DNA of 64,000 nt from Platanthera guangdongensis (GCA_039583875.1 CM077157.1:79546346-79610345), one strand, 5' to 3'; counted from the first letter of the stretch, positions 22,298 to 34,639 are shown. The notes: generated from the sequence alone by a model not told the origin. A program made the numbers and translations.

Positions 22298-23340
22298 AAG
22301 CTGCCGCCGAACAGAAGAACAGACTGCCAAGTCTGCCTAGACGGCGACCTTGTTATTTAACTCAGAACAATTGAAGGAGAGAAACTGGTTAGCCGCCACC
22401 TGCGACCTGCTACAACTACTGATTGTAAACCGCAAGCTTCACTGCTTCCTGACCTTGATCATAACCAAACGCCCGGCTTCACAGTGCTAGCCGCACAACC
22501 TACAAACAGCAACCAGTTAAATCTCAACCCACGCGACCTGGAAAACTGAGTCCACAACAATTGATCTGCACTCAACTTATTGTTGACTCTATTACAATAG
22601 ACGTGTTGGGGGGTCTATTTATAGGAGGGGTGAGGAGTGTGGTCACCGACCTAGTGAATAAAGTCACCACCCCAGCTCGTGGCTAGCAAAACCCAGTCCG
22701 CCAAGTCTGCAAGGACTTGGCCAGAATTCAAACAACTCGCCAGGAGCCAAGCCAAGATTAGTCCACCACCAGGAGGACACAGTGCCAACCTGCACACATG
22801 CAGCACGCGGACACAACAACATCCCATTCACTATGACAGTCCGCACGCTACATGCGGCCAAGGCAACAGCCTGCACAGCCAGCAAGCACAGCACTAGTCC
22901 GCCACACTGCACAGCACACGGACACAGCCACAGCCCATACTGCATCAGTCTGCATGCCATACGCGGATATGGCGACAGTCCGCATAGCTCGAGAACAACA
23001 CCTCAGCCTTCCACATGAGTCCACGGCCAACAGGCAGACCGCCCGGTCAACAGCAAACTCTGCGGACACTGCATCAACCCGCCGCACAAGTCCAGCAACC
23101 ACGAAACAACTGGTGCGAGCTTGGTGGACACGAAACCCAGACTGCCAACTCCATGGACAGTCTGTCACCATGAATGCGGCTAACACCCACCGCATCATCA
23201 GAGAACTCGTCCAGGACCAAAGTCGATCTCCAAAGCCAGACCACAATAGCGGACTCCACAGACTCTAACCAAGTCCGTCATATCTCCATGGATATAATCT
23301 CCAATCCGCTTGGTTACTTCAAGAGCAAGAACTGCAGAAC
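22298..23340 (-). repeat. Truncated Ty1/copia LTR fragment
   Basis: On the minus strand this matches the LTRs of the copia element at 36208-44028, but diverged: the CTATAAATAGACC promoter region (TATA at 22616-22623), CACTCCTCACC, and many GCGGACT / AGTCCGC motifs in its U3 part (22680-23270). Both LTR ends are missing. It joins a gypsy LTR fragment on each side. Confidence 0.75.
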
Positions 23341-23604
23341 CGTGCACTAACACCGTGTGTCTCCCACGACATGGCCCGGCCTTCACCCCGAGAAGGACAC
23401 GGCCTGGGACACGCCCGTATCTCAGGCCGTGTTCGCTGCTCGACAATCGTCGACTCCAAATTCGTCGTCCTCTCAGCCAGATCGTCGACACGAGCACGAC
23501 ACGCCCCTGGGACACGCCCGTGTCCCAGGCCGTGTGACCCCTACCAAGTTCCAATCTTGGCTCAAAACGCCTCCCGTCGCTCTTTTGAGTTTCGTGGCGT
23601 TACA
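23341..23604 (-). repeat. 3' LTR remnant of the chromodomain element
   Basis: The first 264 bp of the LTR, starting TGTAACGCC on the minus strand, matches 30566-30300 closely, including GGACACGCCCGTGTCC inverted repeats. It is cut at 23341. Confidence 0.85.
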
Positions 23605-23688
23605 ACTCTCTCGCTCTTAAAAGAATTTCGTCCTGAAATTATAAAGGAAAGATGAGCACAAAACTTAAACGGTACGTGAGTGGAATAA

Positions 23689-24960
23689 CTACGGGTACTC
23701 CTCAAGCATGGTCTGCTCTCGCTCCCAGGAGAGCTCCTCCCGACCGCAATTATCCCAACGAACCTTGACCATTCTGATCTCTTTATTGCGTAGCCACTTG
23801 ACTTCCGAGTCCTCAATGTGAACGGGCTTGACCTTCGTCGTCAACCCATTATCGACCGGCACTTGGTCGACCGCAATCACTTACAAAGGCTCTTGCACCG
23901 ACTTCCGCAGTACTGATAAATGGAATACATCGTGTAGACCTCTTAGCTCCACTGATAGCCTCAATCGATAAGCTGCTTCGTCGATCCGCTCCAGAACCTC
24001 AAACGGTGCAAGGTACCTTGGGCTTAGCTTCTTCAAGCGACGCACCCGCGAGACACCATTGAACAACTTGATCTTCAAGTACACCCAGTCGCCGACAGCG
24101 AACTCCACGTTTCTGTGCTTGGTGTTATAGTACTTAGCTTGGAGATCATGAGCGATCAGCAATCTCTCTTGAATCATTTGAACCAACGATGTTGCATCCT
24201 CCACCTCTTGGCGCTTGTACAACTTTGACTCACCCGTTTCCAACCAAGACAACGACATGCGACATCTTCTACCATAAAGGGCTTCGAAGGGCGCCATTTG
24301 TATGCTCGCCTGGTAGCTATTGTTGTAAGCGAATTCCACCAAGTATAGGTGATCTTCCCACTGCTTCCCGAAGTCCAGGACACACATGCGAAGCATGTCT
24401 TCCATTGTCCTATTGACTCTCTCGGTTTTTCCATCCGTCTGTGGATGAAAGGCTGTGCTGAAACTCAGCTTTATTCCCAACATCTGCTGCAGCAGCCTCC
24501 AATCATTGGACGTGAACCGCCCATCACGGTCACTCACAATGCTGCGGGGCACACCGTGAAGCCGTACAATATTATCCACGTATAACTTTGCCAATTTCTC
24601 CACGGAGTCATCCTTCCTATGTGAAATGAAGTGCGACAATTTCGTCAAACGATCCACGACCACCCAGATGGCGTCGTTTCCCTTCTGCGACCTTGGCAAA
24701 CCATGCACAAAGTCCATAGTAATATCATCAAACTTCCACTCCGGAATAGGCAAGGACTTCAAGAATCCTCCCGGATTTTGGCACTTTGCCTTCACTAAGG
24801 CGCATGTTTGACACTTCGCCACGTATAGTGCCACATCCTTCTTAAGTCCTGGCCACCAGAACAATTTCTTCACATCGCGGTACATCTTCGTGCTCCCTGG
24901 GTGGATCGAGTACTTGGTATGATGAGCCTCGTACAACAAATCCACCCGCAGATTGCCCAC
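23689..24960 (-). pseudogene. Integrase and chromodomain of the Tekay-like element
   Basis: The zinc-binding part has H-X-C-C features (YEAHHTKYSIHPG, CQTCALVKAKCQ). The catalytic core shows Asp in MDFVHGLP, Asp in VSDRDGRFTS and Glu in DGKTERVNR. After a KLSPRYLAPFEVLERI block, a TAA at 23881-23883 interrupts the frame where relatives have Gln. Beyond it lies a chromodomain (VKWLRNKEIRMVKVRW, then EELSWERE) ending at 23689. In chromoviruses this domain is thought to direct integration to heterochromatin. All parts share one frame, so one base change separates the chromodomain from integrase. Confidence 0.88.
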
Positions 24961-24987
24961 GTTTGGGACGCACAGACGACCGTCTTT

Positions 24988-25491
24988 CTATAGCAATCCA
25001 TCCTCAACAACAAATTGGGAATTTGACCCATCCAAAGCTTCAACCATGATTTGCTTCATGCGACCATCCATATCCAAAGCCTGCTGAATCCAATCAGCCA
25101 GGTCACATTGAACTTCTGTCCAGTTTAATAGTGTTTCGGCACTTGTCTGCTTGTCTACGCAAGAGATCTCCAACGCCTCCAACTCCCGAACCAACCGTTC
25201 GTCATGTACCGACAACCAATTGGCTTGAGCTGGGGCCCTGCGACTCAACGCATCCTTAACTGCATTACCTTTCTCAGACACATAATGAATTTTGAACATG
25301 TAGTCCCCCAGGAACTCCATCCATCTCCGTTGTCGCATGTATAGATCTTTCGGATCCAACAAGTATTTCAGGCTCTTGTGGTCGGTATAGATATCGACCT
25401 TCACCCCGTACAAGTAGTGCCTCCACAGCTTCAAGACAAAAATCACGACCGCTAACTCCAAGTCATGGATCGGATAATTCCTCTCATGCAC
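24988..25491 (-). pseudogene. RNase H of the Tekay-like element
   Basis: The open frame carries [21 protein letters not shown], the [11 protein letters not shown] block and the [10 protein letters not shown] motif, all typical of gypsy RNase H. It is separated from reverse transcriptase by a frameshift at about 25495, and from integrase by an in-frame TAG at 24986-24988. Confidence 0.85.
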
Positions 25492-25493
25492 CT

Positions 25494-26216
25494 TCAGCTA
25501 TCGCGAGCCATACGCTTCACACTTCCATGCTGCAGTAGCACACAACCCAATCCACTGCCCGAAGCATCGTTATAAATCTCAAAACCTTCGGTCCCACTCG
25601 GCGAACTCAGCACAGGCGTCGTGGTCAACCAACTCTTCAGCTCCTCAAAAGCTCGCGCGCACTCTGATGTCCAAACAAACTTCTGCTCTTTCCTCGTCAG
25701 AGTCGTGACGGGTAACGCTATCCGCGAGAATTTCTCCACGAAGCGCCTGTAATAGCCGGCAAGCCCTAGAAAAATCCGGACTTCCGCTACCGTAGACAGC
25801 ACAGGCCACTCTCGTATCGCAATAATCTTCGCTGGATCCACCACAATACCCTCTCCACTGACTATGTGACCAAGGAACGCTACTGAGGACAACCAAAACT
25901 CGCATTTGGAGAACTTGGCATACAATTGGTTCCTCCTCAGCGTCTCCAATACCAAATGCAGATGCTTAAATTGATCCTCCTCGCTCTGCGAGTACACCAA
26001 TATGTCATCGATGAAGACAATCACAAAGTGGTCTAGGTACTCCCTGAAAGTCTTGTTCATTAGATCCATGAACACTGACGGCGCATTCGTCAGCCCAAAC
26101 GGCATGACCATAAACTCGTAATGCATGTACCTCGTACTAAAAGCTGTCTTGGGGATATCACTCTCCCTTATCCGCAACTGATAATAACCGGACTTGAGAT
26201 CCAATTCCGAGTACAC
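25494..26216 (-). pseudogene. Reverse transcriptase core of the Tekay-like element
   Basis: It shows the [14 protein letters not shown] block with the first catalytic Asp, [12 protein letters not shown], the catalytic box [10 protein letters not shown], and [11 protein letters not shown] with the connection domain. It is joined to the protease part by a one-base frameshift near 26258. Catalytic residues are still present. Confidence 0.9.
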
Positions 26217-26227
26217 TGTTGACCCGA

Positions 26228-27025
26228 CTAACTGATCAAAGAGATCATCAATCCTTGGGATCGGTACTTGTTCTTCTCTGTTAGCTTGTTTAGTTCTCGG
26301 TAATCAATACAAAGTCTCAAGCTTCCGTCCTTCTTTTTAACAAAAAGGACCGGTGCGCTCCAAGGCGACAAACTTGGACGCACATACCCCTGCTCCAACA
26401 ACTCCTGAAGTTGTACCTTCATCTCCGCCATCTCCTTAGTCACTAGCCGATACGGAGAGCGTGACACAGGTTTCGCACCTAGCACTAGCTCGATGGTGAA
26501 ATCAATCTCCCGTTGAGGTGGAGCTCCAGGAAGATCGCCAGGGAACACATCAAGGTACTCGGATACCACTAAAATACTGCCCAACATAAGCTTAGGCTTT
26601 GCAACCTCCACTAGCGTGAAGAACAGCTCTGCTCCAGCACGAACCGCCTTCACCACCTGAAGAGCAGACATCAAAGTCTTGCTCGACCCTTTCAAGCCCG
26701 TAAAGGTCGTCTCATGACCTGTCCCCAACTTAACCTCCTTGCGACCGCAATCAATATAAGCTTGCTGCTCTGAGAGCCAGTCCATGCCAAATATCACATC
26801 GAACTCCACCAGCGGTAGTAACGACGCTTGCAAATCAAACTCTTGACTCACATTACGAATCTTTATGTCACAGATTCTATCCGCGCGCATCGAACATCCA
26901 TTCGGCAACAACACATCATGGTGATCCTTCACCATCGAAGAAGGTACTCCAATGCGCGATATGAATCCTTCGGACAAAAATGAGTGTGAAGCTTCCATAT
27001 CAAAGTGCTCTCGCCGGATTCTCAC
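26228..27025 (-). pseudogene. Protease and first part of reverse transcriptase, Tekay-like
   Basis: The protease fold is recognised from [15 protein letters not shown]. The active-site position reads FDMEASHSF where relatives have an Asp-Ser/Thr-Gly-Ala triad, so the catalytic motif is lost. The start of reverse transcriptase follows with [20 protein letters not shown] and [10 protein letters not shown]. Confidence 0.85.
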
Positions 27026-27089
27026 AAATCAAAACAAATCCTATACAAGCAGTGGTAAGGTAACACGCGCATAACAAGTATTTAAAAAT

Positions 27090-28260
27090 TAACTTGCTAT
27101 AAATCTAAACCGTACATGTCACCACATCCACTTGCTTAATGGTCTCCTGTTATCCAAGATTGTAGACTCTAGGTTGAGCCGGAGCATAATGGGATGCGGT
27201 TGACTCCATCGACTTGCCCTTCTCTTCATACGTTGCTCCCGGCTTCCTCTCAGACTTGGGACGTCCGCTCTAGCAGTCCCGAGCAAAGTGCCCCGGCTTC
27301 CTACAATTGTATCATGCGCCCAGGGTTCGGCTTGTAGTTGCCTCTGAAGCACCGGAAGAAGGGGCTGGACCCGAAGTCCTAGCCTTCTTATTGAACTTGC
27401 GATATCCAGACTTCGCATTAGCCGGCACTTTGAACTCTGTCCTCTTATCACCAGAGTTTTTCTTCGCTTGTACATTCTTCAAATACTTTTCCAACGACCG
27501 AGCCGTATTGACAAGGGTCAAGAAGCCCTGCGTCATAGGCACCGAGAGCAGTAACCTTAACTTATCTCTTAAACCTTCATAGAATCGGTTTGGCTTACAC
27601 TCCTCGTCCGCGAACGTAGAGCTAGCGTACCGACCCAAACGAGTAAATTCGTGGAGATACTCATCCACGCTACTCTCTCCTTATGTCAAATTCTGGAACT
27701 CATTCTCCAATGCTATCCTCTGAGCTGAGGGAAGGTACCTCGCCAAGAACAGCCTCGAAAACTCCTCTATCGAGACGTCCGTAAGTTGCCTTCCCCTCAA
27801 GTGATGTAGTTCCAAAACTTCCCACCACAGCCTAGCATCTCCATCCAACAGGAATGTAGCTATAGCGGTCATCTGCCACTCTTCCGTTTCAGTAGCTGTC
27901 AGTGCTCTCTTCACTCGGGATAGCCAATCCTCTGCTTGGGATGGGGCTCACGTCCCCGAGAACACCGGAGGATTGAAGCTCATAACATGTTTGAGCTTCC
28001 TTTCTGTTGCTCTCCTAGGCACCAAAGGCACCACCACCACCTGCTCCACCCTTCTCGGTTCATCCCTTTGGAACGGTACATGCTCCATCGTATGAGTGGG
28101 CTGCTACATTTGCCTTGCAGGTTGCGCGTTGATCATGGAAAACACTGCTTCGGCAACCAATTGTATGGTTTCAGCCGAGAGAGATGTAGCAGGAGCATAA
28201 TTTGGTGCGCTACTAGCCTCAAAAACCGGGAATTCTGACGGCCCTACACCACTTCTGGTC
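27090..28260 (-). pseudogene. gag of the Tekay-like element
   Basis: A capsid domain of the retrotransposon gag type is visible (FLLDGDARLWWEV, SRLFLARYLPSAQR, EYLHEFTRLGRYA). It is followed by a basic linker and a CCHC knuckle near 27260-27305 whose first Cys codon now reads TGA. Other stops fall near 28107, 27945, 27680 and 27270. The gene is not translatable. Confidence 0.8.
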
Positions 28261-28462
28261 ACCTATAGTTGTACAAAACACCGTTAAGCGACCAAACAAA
28301 ATTGCAAAAAGCAATTATATGAACACGCAGGTTCCCCAAACATGTGTATTTTCATTCCTAAGTGGACATTCATGGGTTCTTTTATGTTATAACGATGACG
28401 CACGCACATGTGCTCACCACCCCTTAAAAGAATTCGTCCATGAATTCATTTAAGTTGACCGA

Positions 28463-28480
28463 AACAGTAGTTTGATACCA
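28463..28480 (-). other. Primer binding site of the Tekay-like element
   Basis: TGGTATCAAACTACTG on the minus strand lies four bases inside the LTR end. The first ten bases fit the initiator tRNA-Met site, and the rest has decayed. Confidence 0.7.
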
Positions 28481-28483
28481 AAT

Positions 28484-30566
28484 TGTAACACATCCTATCC
28501 GTCGCATAACATATAACAGTAGGTCCGGCCGGGGCCCGACGTCATATACCATAGACAGACCGGAAGGTTACTCAAAGGAAACCATCCAACTAATATCCAA
28601 CGTCCTACACATAGTACATTCTAGCGGAAGTAATTTAAAAGTTGCAGTAATAAAGAACCCTGCCAACAGCATGAATGTCCACTAAACCAAACCAGAAGGA
28701 ATGAATGTACAATACACCAGTACACGGCCTTATGGCCTTATAATAGTTTAATCAAATTAAAGTGTTTTCCAAACTTTGGCACGCATGCCGGTCACACATA
28801 AATAATACAAGTAAACATTCAATAATTAGGCCTTCGAGGGCCGGCTCAGCAACATGGGCTTTTGCCCGCTATTTACCACTTAGCTCCGCAGCACCTGCAA
28901 GCAACAATCCACCGCAATGGTGGTAAACAAATGCAACGGTCAGCTATGCTGACCAAATTATAACGACTCCGCCCCCAAATTTGGGGCGGCGATGTTCATT
29001 CCCTGCACTTTATTAGCATTGCCATAATATAGAGAAATTACACATCATCACAGGCGTAGGCTCGCACGGTCACACACCCCGTGCTCTCAGGGCACATTCT
29101 CGGTGAACCCGGTCAAAGTCCGCGGTCTCACCACCACCCCGTGGGCGGTAATATCTCGTGAGCATTTGGTCTTTCTGGCCACTTCCTAATACCCTCCATC
29201 TATGCCAACAGCGAGTACCACGTACCTTAGGTATCTCTAACCGAATCACATAGAGCGGGTACGGTTCCGCCTAACACGTTGCTAAAACCGCTACGTCAAC
29301 TTAAGCCGTCTGCGCGGGTCAAGCTTCCCTGACTCCCAAATCGATCACACACTTTACATAACCCAGTTATGTACAAGTTGGATCCTGGGCCACCAAGTTG
29401 GCAGAATCACGCATCTGCCCAGTTTTCCGGGTGCACCTTGAAGTTAGTCCCCAAGGCTCCCTATTGCAATCTACCAAGTAGCAAACCTGAAAAACAAACA
29501 ATTGCACGGAGTATTCTCCGACCATTCATGCAATGCAACATCACCGATCCAGACCAAATTGTCCGGGTAGGATTCACACATCATGCCTATGTCTGTTTCT
29601 CGATTACAGACTCTACATACTAAACAATGGGGACTATTCATGTCTACCAGAAGGAACACCTCAAACTCACCGCAAACTCGCGATAGCGGGCATCTTATGC
29701 AAAGAAAAGAGGACTTCACATGTCCTATGTTGTGAATCGTTACCCTAGCTTTCCTCTTTGGCGCCATGGAAATCTATGCGGATGAAAAGCACCGCAATGT
29801 CCTCGCCTCCGTGATCCAAAGTCGGCTCGCGATTCGGGGCTCCGAAGCTCCGCCGGTGGCCGGATCTTCCTTCCTTCTTCTTCCTTGTTCTCCTCTCTCT
29901 TTAGAACTTTAGAAAGAGAGTATTTGGATGAAATGAAGGATTCAAAACCCTATACCCGGGTATAACCTAGCCTGAACAGCCCTGAACCGTCGGATCCCAA
30001 AATAAGGAAACGGACGGCCACGATTCGGGCTTGAAATCCAAAACCCGGGTCGAACATGGCTTGTGACATGCCCATGTCCAAGGCTGTGTTCTCCATTCGC
30101 CATCGAAACCAGCGCGTCCCGAAAATTACACGGGCTCTCGACACACCCGTGTCCGACTTGACACGTCTGTGTCAAACAGTACACGGTCGTGTAGCGTGCC
30201 GTGTTCCTCCTTTGACACAGGATCAAAAACGTCCCGCAAGGGACACGGGTCCTCGACACGCCCGTGTCACAATTGACATGCCCGTGTCTACCCACACACG
30301 CCCGTGCGCTAACACCGTGTGTCTCCCACGACACGGCCCGGCCTTCACCCTGAGAAGGACACGGCCTAGGACACGCCCGTGTCTCAGGCCGTGTTCGATG
30401 CTCGACGATCGTCGACTCCAAATTCGTCGACCTCTCGGCCAGATCGTCGACCCGAGCACGACACACCCATGGGACACGCCCGTGTCCCAGGCCGTGTGAC
30501 CCCTACCAAGTTCCAAACTTGGCTCAAAACGCCACCCGTCGTTCTTTTGAGTTTCGGGGCGTTACA
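28484..30566 (-). repeat. 5' LTR of the Tekay-like element
   Basis: The 2083 bp repeat starts TGTAACGCCCC at 30566 and ends with CA at 28484-28485 on the minus strand. It contains an ACACG-CC-CGTGT inverted-repeat array at about 30120-30500. A conserved CCCCAAATTTGGGG-like box lies near 28975. Confidence 0.88.
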
Positions 30567-32406
30567 CCTAGAGGGGGGTAAATAGGTTTCTTAGTCCTTA
30601 AGACTATCCTTTTGTTTTAGTGTGTTGATTGTTCGGTTAATTTAGTTAGCTTTCAAGAAAGAGACACAACACACCAGTATTTATAGTGATTCCCCAAGAT
30701 ATGGGCACATCCACTATCCCTCTCACCTTTCTAACAGCGTGTTAGACAAGGCAATCTTCTCCAATCTCAGCTCAATGAGCTTACAACACAGATCCCTGAG
30801 GATCTCTTAGACTTCCTCCAAGTCCCACCTCAGGCCAAAGCCCTACAACTCAGAGTAAATATTACTCCTACAATTTAGCGATCCACAGATCACCTATCTC
30901 AAACTTAATCACAAGTCTTACACCTCAGGCTAGGAGGATAGCCCTGCACTCAAATTCTCAATAGAATCCTACCTCCGAGAATAAATCTCCTACCTCAGGC
31001 ACACATGTCATACCTTAGATCCACCACATGATCCTACAACTCAGCCTTTATATTTCAGGCTTATAGCTCAGATCAAGACTGATCTTATAGAATGAGCAAG
31101 TTTGTTGTTGTTGATTAACTATAGAGAGTGTCCTCTGAGCCTGCCTACTAAACTGAGTAAACTCAGCTCTATCTTCTTCACAGCACCAAGAATAGATCTT
31201 CAAGGTTGTTATGCTTGTGCCGAGATGTAACTACAGAGCACTGCTACTTCAAGCCTAGATTATGGTAAATATTAGAGCTGAGGACTTGAAGATGAGCAGC
31301 AGCTTTAAGCTTGCTTCGCTTCTACTTCTTCAGAAAAGATTTTCTGATCTTGCTATTAAAGAACAGAATGAGATTTAAGTTCTTTTTCTCTTCAACAGTC
31401 AACCTTGTTTGTGTTCATAGACTTGCTTTCTGATTGAGTTCCTGGAAAAACTTCTTCAACTTTTCACTCGAGGAAGAAGATGACAAAAAGTTCTTTTTAA
31501 TTTCTCGGAACTCTGCTTTTTATCCCGTCGTCCAACGGCTCTTTGTGTAGTATGGACCACCAGAGTTGGTAACTACAATATTTCTTTTGCATTTAATGTT
31601 GTACTAAAGGTAAGTGACGCCTTTTGTCATCTAGCGTGCAAAGTCCACGACATTTTAATTATTGATGACATCATCATGAATCAATGCTTTTAGACTTAGC
31701 AAATTTTAGACAATCTGCCTAGGCGTTGAGTGAAGTCTTGTCACTCAACATAGAAACACTTGGCAGATTTCTGTACCTTAAGCCGTCGAGTGAATCTTCA
31801 ACACTCAATACTTTTATACTTGAAAGTAAATCCAGTCGAGTAGGAGTTGAGTGAACTGGCTTCACTCAACACTTCTGTCCTTAAAAAGATTCCTTAGATT
31901 GCAACACACATGCCTTGACTGCATGGAGTTCTGTCAACGCTTTTGCTTCTTGGCGTTGAATGAACTGTCATCACTCGACACTTCTAGACTTAGACAAATT
32001 TCTTGTCTTCACCTCTGAGGCTTTGACTGCTTGAGCTTCTGTCAATGCCTTTAATCTATTAGCATTGAGTGAACTGCCTTCACTCAACGCTTCTGAACTT
32101 ATCTAGATTTCTTGACAGCAACACTGAGGCTTTGACTTCTTGAGCTTCTATCAATACGTTTAGCCTCTTGCCATTGAGTGAACTGTCTTCACTCAACGCT
32201 TCTGGACTTGGCCAAATTTCTGCTTTGTCAGCATCCTATCTTGAGTCCATCTGTCATTATGACTCAGACTGCCTGTCAAATCAGTGCAAATAGAAAACAA
32301 CCTGCATACATTGAACTTAAAGCATACATCAGATACAATCATATGTATATCATTATCCTGTGGACCTTTTTCAAATCTAGGACATTGTGATCAATGGTCC
32401 CAATAG
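30567..32406 (-). repeat. SIRE-like LTR relic (family C)
   Basis: The left end reads, on the minus strand, as the CACCCCCCTCTAGG segment near the end of SIRE-like LTRs, with the last 25 or so bases cut off by the Tekay-like insertion. The right end (about 32375-32406) resembles the TTGGGACCATTG start. It has direct repeats of ACCTCAGGC / CTACAACTC type (about 30780-31050) and an array of GTTGAGTGAA...TTCACTCAAC inverted motifs (about 31720-32210). It is more diverged than element B. Confidence 0.75.
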
Positions 32407-32704
32407 TCCTTCAGCACATCCTGAATGAACGAACTGTTGGTTCTTCTACTTAAGCGAGAACAGACAAAAGCACTTTCTACGCATGCCTTAAGGCCTAATA
32501 AAAAAGAACATCTCATGCAGCCAGTGTTATCGATGTCCGCCGACATGTCGGCCGACATAAGGGTTTTGGGGGTAAAACGTCACGACATTGATATTTAAGC
32601 ATAATGTCGTTTTTGAAAATATCGTATGATATATTTGTTTAACCCGATATATCAGGCGATATTTCGCGACTGATAATTGTCAAGTATTAAATTTTTTTTT
32701 CATT
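32407..32704. other. Unassigned sequence
   Basis: The first 100 bp may be the 3' flank inside the SIRE-like relic. The part around 32530-32660 has CCGACATGTCGGCCGACAT and related GATATATC motifs but no gene that I can recognise. Confidence 0.4.
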
Positions 32705-32890
32705 TTTGGAAGTGACCAAACACCGGTTAAGGTGTTATCGTGTGACCTTGAGATCATGGGTTCGAGACTTGGAAGCAGCCTTTTGTAGAAATGCAGGGTA
32801 AGGTTTGTCTATATTTCAACCTTGTGGTGGGATCCTTCTTCAGACCCTCGTTGCGCAGGGAAGCTTTCTGCACTAGGTTATCCCTTTTGA
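32705..32890 (+). mobile_element. Au-type SINE
   Basis: A tRNA-derived head has a box A-like ACCGGTTAAGGTGT and the box B motif GGTTCGAGAC at 32760. The conserved body follows (AATGCAGGGTAAGG, GACCCTCGTTGCGCAGG) and ends near GGTTATCCCTTTT. A similar copy is at 55786-55966. Flanking GAAGTGACCAAACA / GAAGATCAAACA may be a decayed target duplication. Confidence 0.75.
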
Positions 32891-32943
32891 GAAGATCAAA
32901 CAGAAATAATTTGTTTTGTGCTTTATTTTGTGCATCTCTATAA

Positions 32944-33163
32944 GGCTCTATTTGTTTGGGCGTTTCGCTTCTCCGTTTTGGGGGAACGCCGCCGGAAGGC
33001 GGGTAAACAAATGAACCTTCGGCGGCGTTTGCTCCGTTTCCACCCTCCCGCCTTGAGAAACGCCCCAAAAAAGCTCCGTTTGCAACAGCCACCTCCTCAT
33101 CCGATTCGAACACTCTGTTTCCACCCGCCGGATCGACCCGCCACCGCCGAATCAAATGAAGCC
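32944..33163. mobile_element. Tourist-like MITE (PIF/Harbinger type)
   Basis: The 220 bp segment has terminal inverted repeats GGCTCTATTTGTTTGGGCG and, at the other end, the complement of GGCTTCATTTGATTCGGCG (about 16 of 19 matches). It is flanked by TAA at 32941-32943 and 33164-33166, the usual duplication of this superfamily. The interior is GC-rich and non-coding. Confidence 0.75.
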
Positions 33164-33166
33164 TAA

Positions 33167-33735
33167 GTTTAGTATCGACTACTTTCTCATCTAGCTCTCA
33201 TTTGGTGATCTTTATCTCGTTTATTGCAGTTGACGGCACTTTCATGTATAATTTATAAACATACATTATTTGTTATATGTTTATTGTATAATTTATACAC
33301 ATACATTATGTATAGAATTATATATTTTTATAAAAACTGTGTAATATATATAAATAAATTTATTCAAATATTAAAATCAGACATTGTAAAATATTCCCGA
33401 TATATCCTCCACAATCCGACATCAAATATTTCAAACTCAAACCGACATGAACACGACATCCAACATCTACAACCTTACATGCCGCAAACAAAAAGTAATT
33501 TGTGACGCGTACACACTAAAATAATTTGAAGTCCACGACACAAAGTCAGTACGATCGAATTTAAAAATTTCAAGGCTCGTCACTTTAAAATTTACGACCT
33601 ATGAAAATTAGGGGCATCTAATGGGGTTCCCCCTAAAAATTATCCACATCAAAGAAGACCAAAGCACTCAAGCATAATTATAAATTACACCCAGTAAATG
33701 CAGCATTTACCGAGACCTCCCCTGTAAGTTTGAAA
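33167..33735. other. AT-rich sequence, no feature seen
   Basis: AT-rich intergenic DNA with short direct repeats (TAATTTATAMACATACATTA near 33246 and 33287). No coding frame is supported. Confidence 0.5.
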
Positions 33736-33988
33736 AATTACAGATTGCACCCCTCTTACTTTAAAAAATATAAAAACCTCCCTTCAATATTACAAAACAT
33801 AACTTTTGCCTCCCTTGAATTTTACATTTCATAACATCCATGCACAAATATACCCCCTTGAAGTACATTCTCAAGGGGGTATTTTGTGTATGAATGTTAT
33901 GAACTTCACGTGAGGTAAATGTTATCTTTTGTAACATTTAGGAGAGAATTTTGTAATTTCAATTATAAGAGGGATGCAATCTGTAATT
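33736..33988. mobile_element. Fold-back MITE
   Basis: AATTACAGATTGCACCCCTCTT at the left is nearly the exact complement of AAGAGGGATGCAATCTGTAATT at the right. The arms keep pairing to a centre at about 33871, where CCCCCTTGA faces TCAAGGGGG. The whole 253 bp forms one hairpin. The superfamily is not clear and the exact ends may extend some 15 bp further on each side. Confidence 0.7.
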
Positions 33989-34322
33989 ATGCTAAGTTCC
34001 CGGAAAAGTCTTCCACTATATATATCTTTAACTACATTAAAAAAATAGTTTTGAATTTTACAATTAATCTTAGCCATGCTACATGTGTCAATCATTTGTT
34101 CTCAACAATACAATGAAGAGAGAGAATACAAGACGGAAGAGAAGAGAGAGAATCTTCATAGCCCTCTCATCCCTACATTTAGGGAGAGGAGGGTGGGGGG
34201 AGAGTAGAGAGAGGGGGAGGGGGAGAAAAATTGATTTTTAGAAGAAAAAAATTTATATTTTTTTATAAAATAAAAATAGGAATATTAATTCACACTTTTT
34301 AATAAAATAAGTGTCCATATGC
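33989..34322. other. AT-rich and GA-rich sequence, no feature seen
   Basis: Contains a GAGA-rich stretch (34110-34230) and AT-rich DNA. No gene is supported. Confidence 0.5.
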
Positions 34323-34495
34323 TATCACAACCAGCTTATAGGCGGGCACAACCCGCTTATATGTGGGCATAGCCCTCTTGAATGCAAGCGCGACCCACTC
34401 ATATGTGGCTGTGGCCCGCTCATATGCAAGTGTGGCCCGCTCGAATGCGGGCACAACCAACTCGAATGCGGACGAAGCCCGCTAAGAGTCAGCGG
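34323..34495. repeat. Minisatellite of about 24 bp units
   Basis: About seven degenerate copies of a CCCGCTCATATGCGGGCACAA-like unit lie in tandem. The unit is itself an inverted repeat (CCCGC...GCGGG). The open frames that cross it read as repeated G-H-x-P-L-x-C and are not thought to be genes. Confidence 0.7.
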
Positions 34496-34639
34496 GCACG
34501 GACGAACATATACATATGTCCGAAAACATATAAACAGAGGATGTGACTTGGAAATTTCATGTGGCTGTTTGACATTTGGGGGAATATATATAGCACGCGG
34601 GGTCCTCTCATGCATAGCAAGGAACCGGGAGAGTATCTG

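Larger units (their letters stand above)
23341..30566 (-). mobile_element. Chromodomain Ty3/gypsy retrotransposon (Tekay-like), 3' LTR truncated
   Basis: On the minus strand the order is 5' LTR (30566-28484), tRNA-Met primer site, gag, protease, reverse transcriptase, RNase H, integrase with a C-terminal chromodomain, and the first 264 bp of the 3' LTR (23604-23341). Integrase after RNase H defines Ty3/gypsy, and the chromodomain plus long LTRs suggest the Tekay/Del lineage. The right end lies inside a SIRE-like LTR, so it inserted there. The left end is lost at a junction with a copia LTR fragment, so no duplication can be checked. Confidence 0.92.

Noticed and set aside
22664..23655. Several open frames of 70-138 residues on both strands
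   Set aside because: They fall in truncated copia and gypsy LTRs with GCGGACT and ACACGCC motifs and have no domain.
24189..24811. Plus-strand open frames
   Set aside because: They are antisense shadows of the integrase gene on the minus strand.
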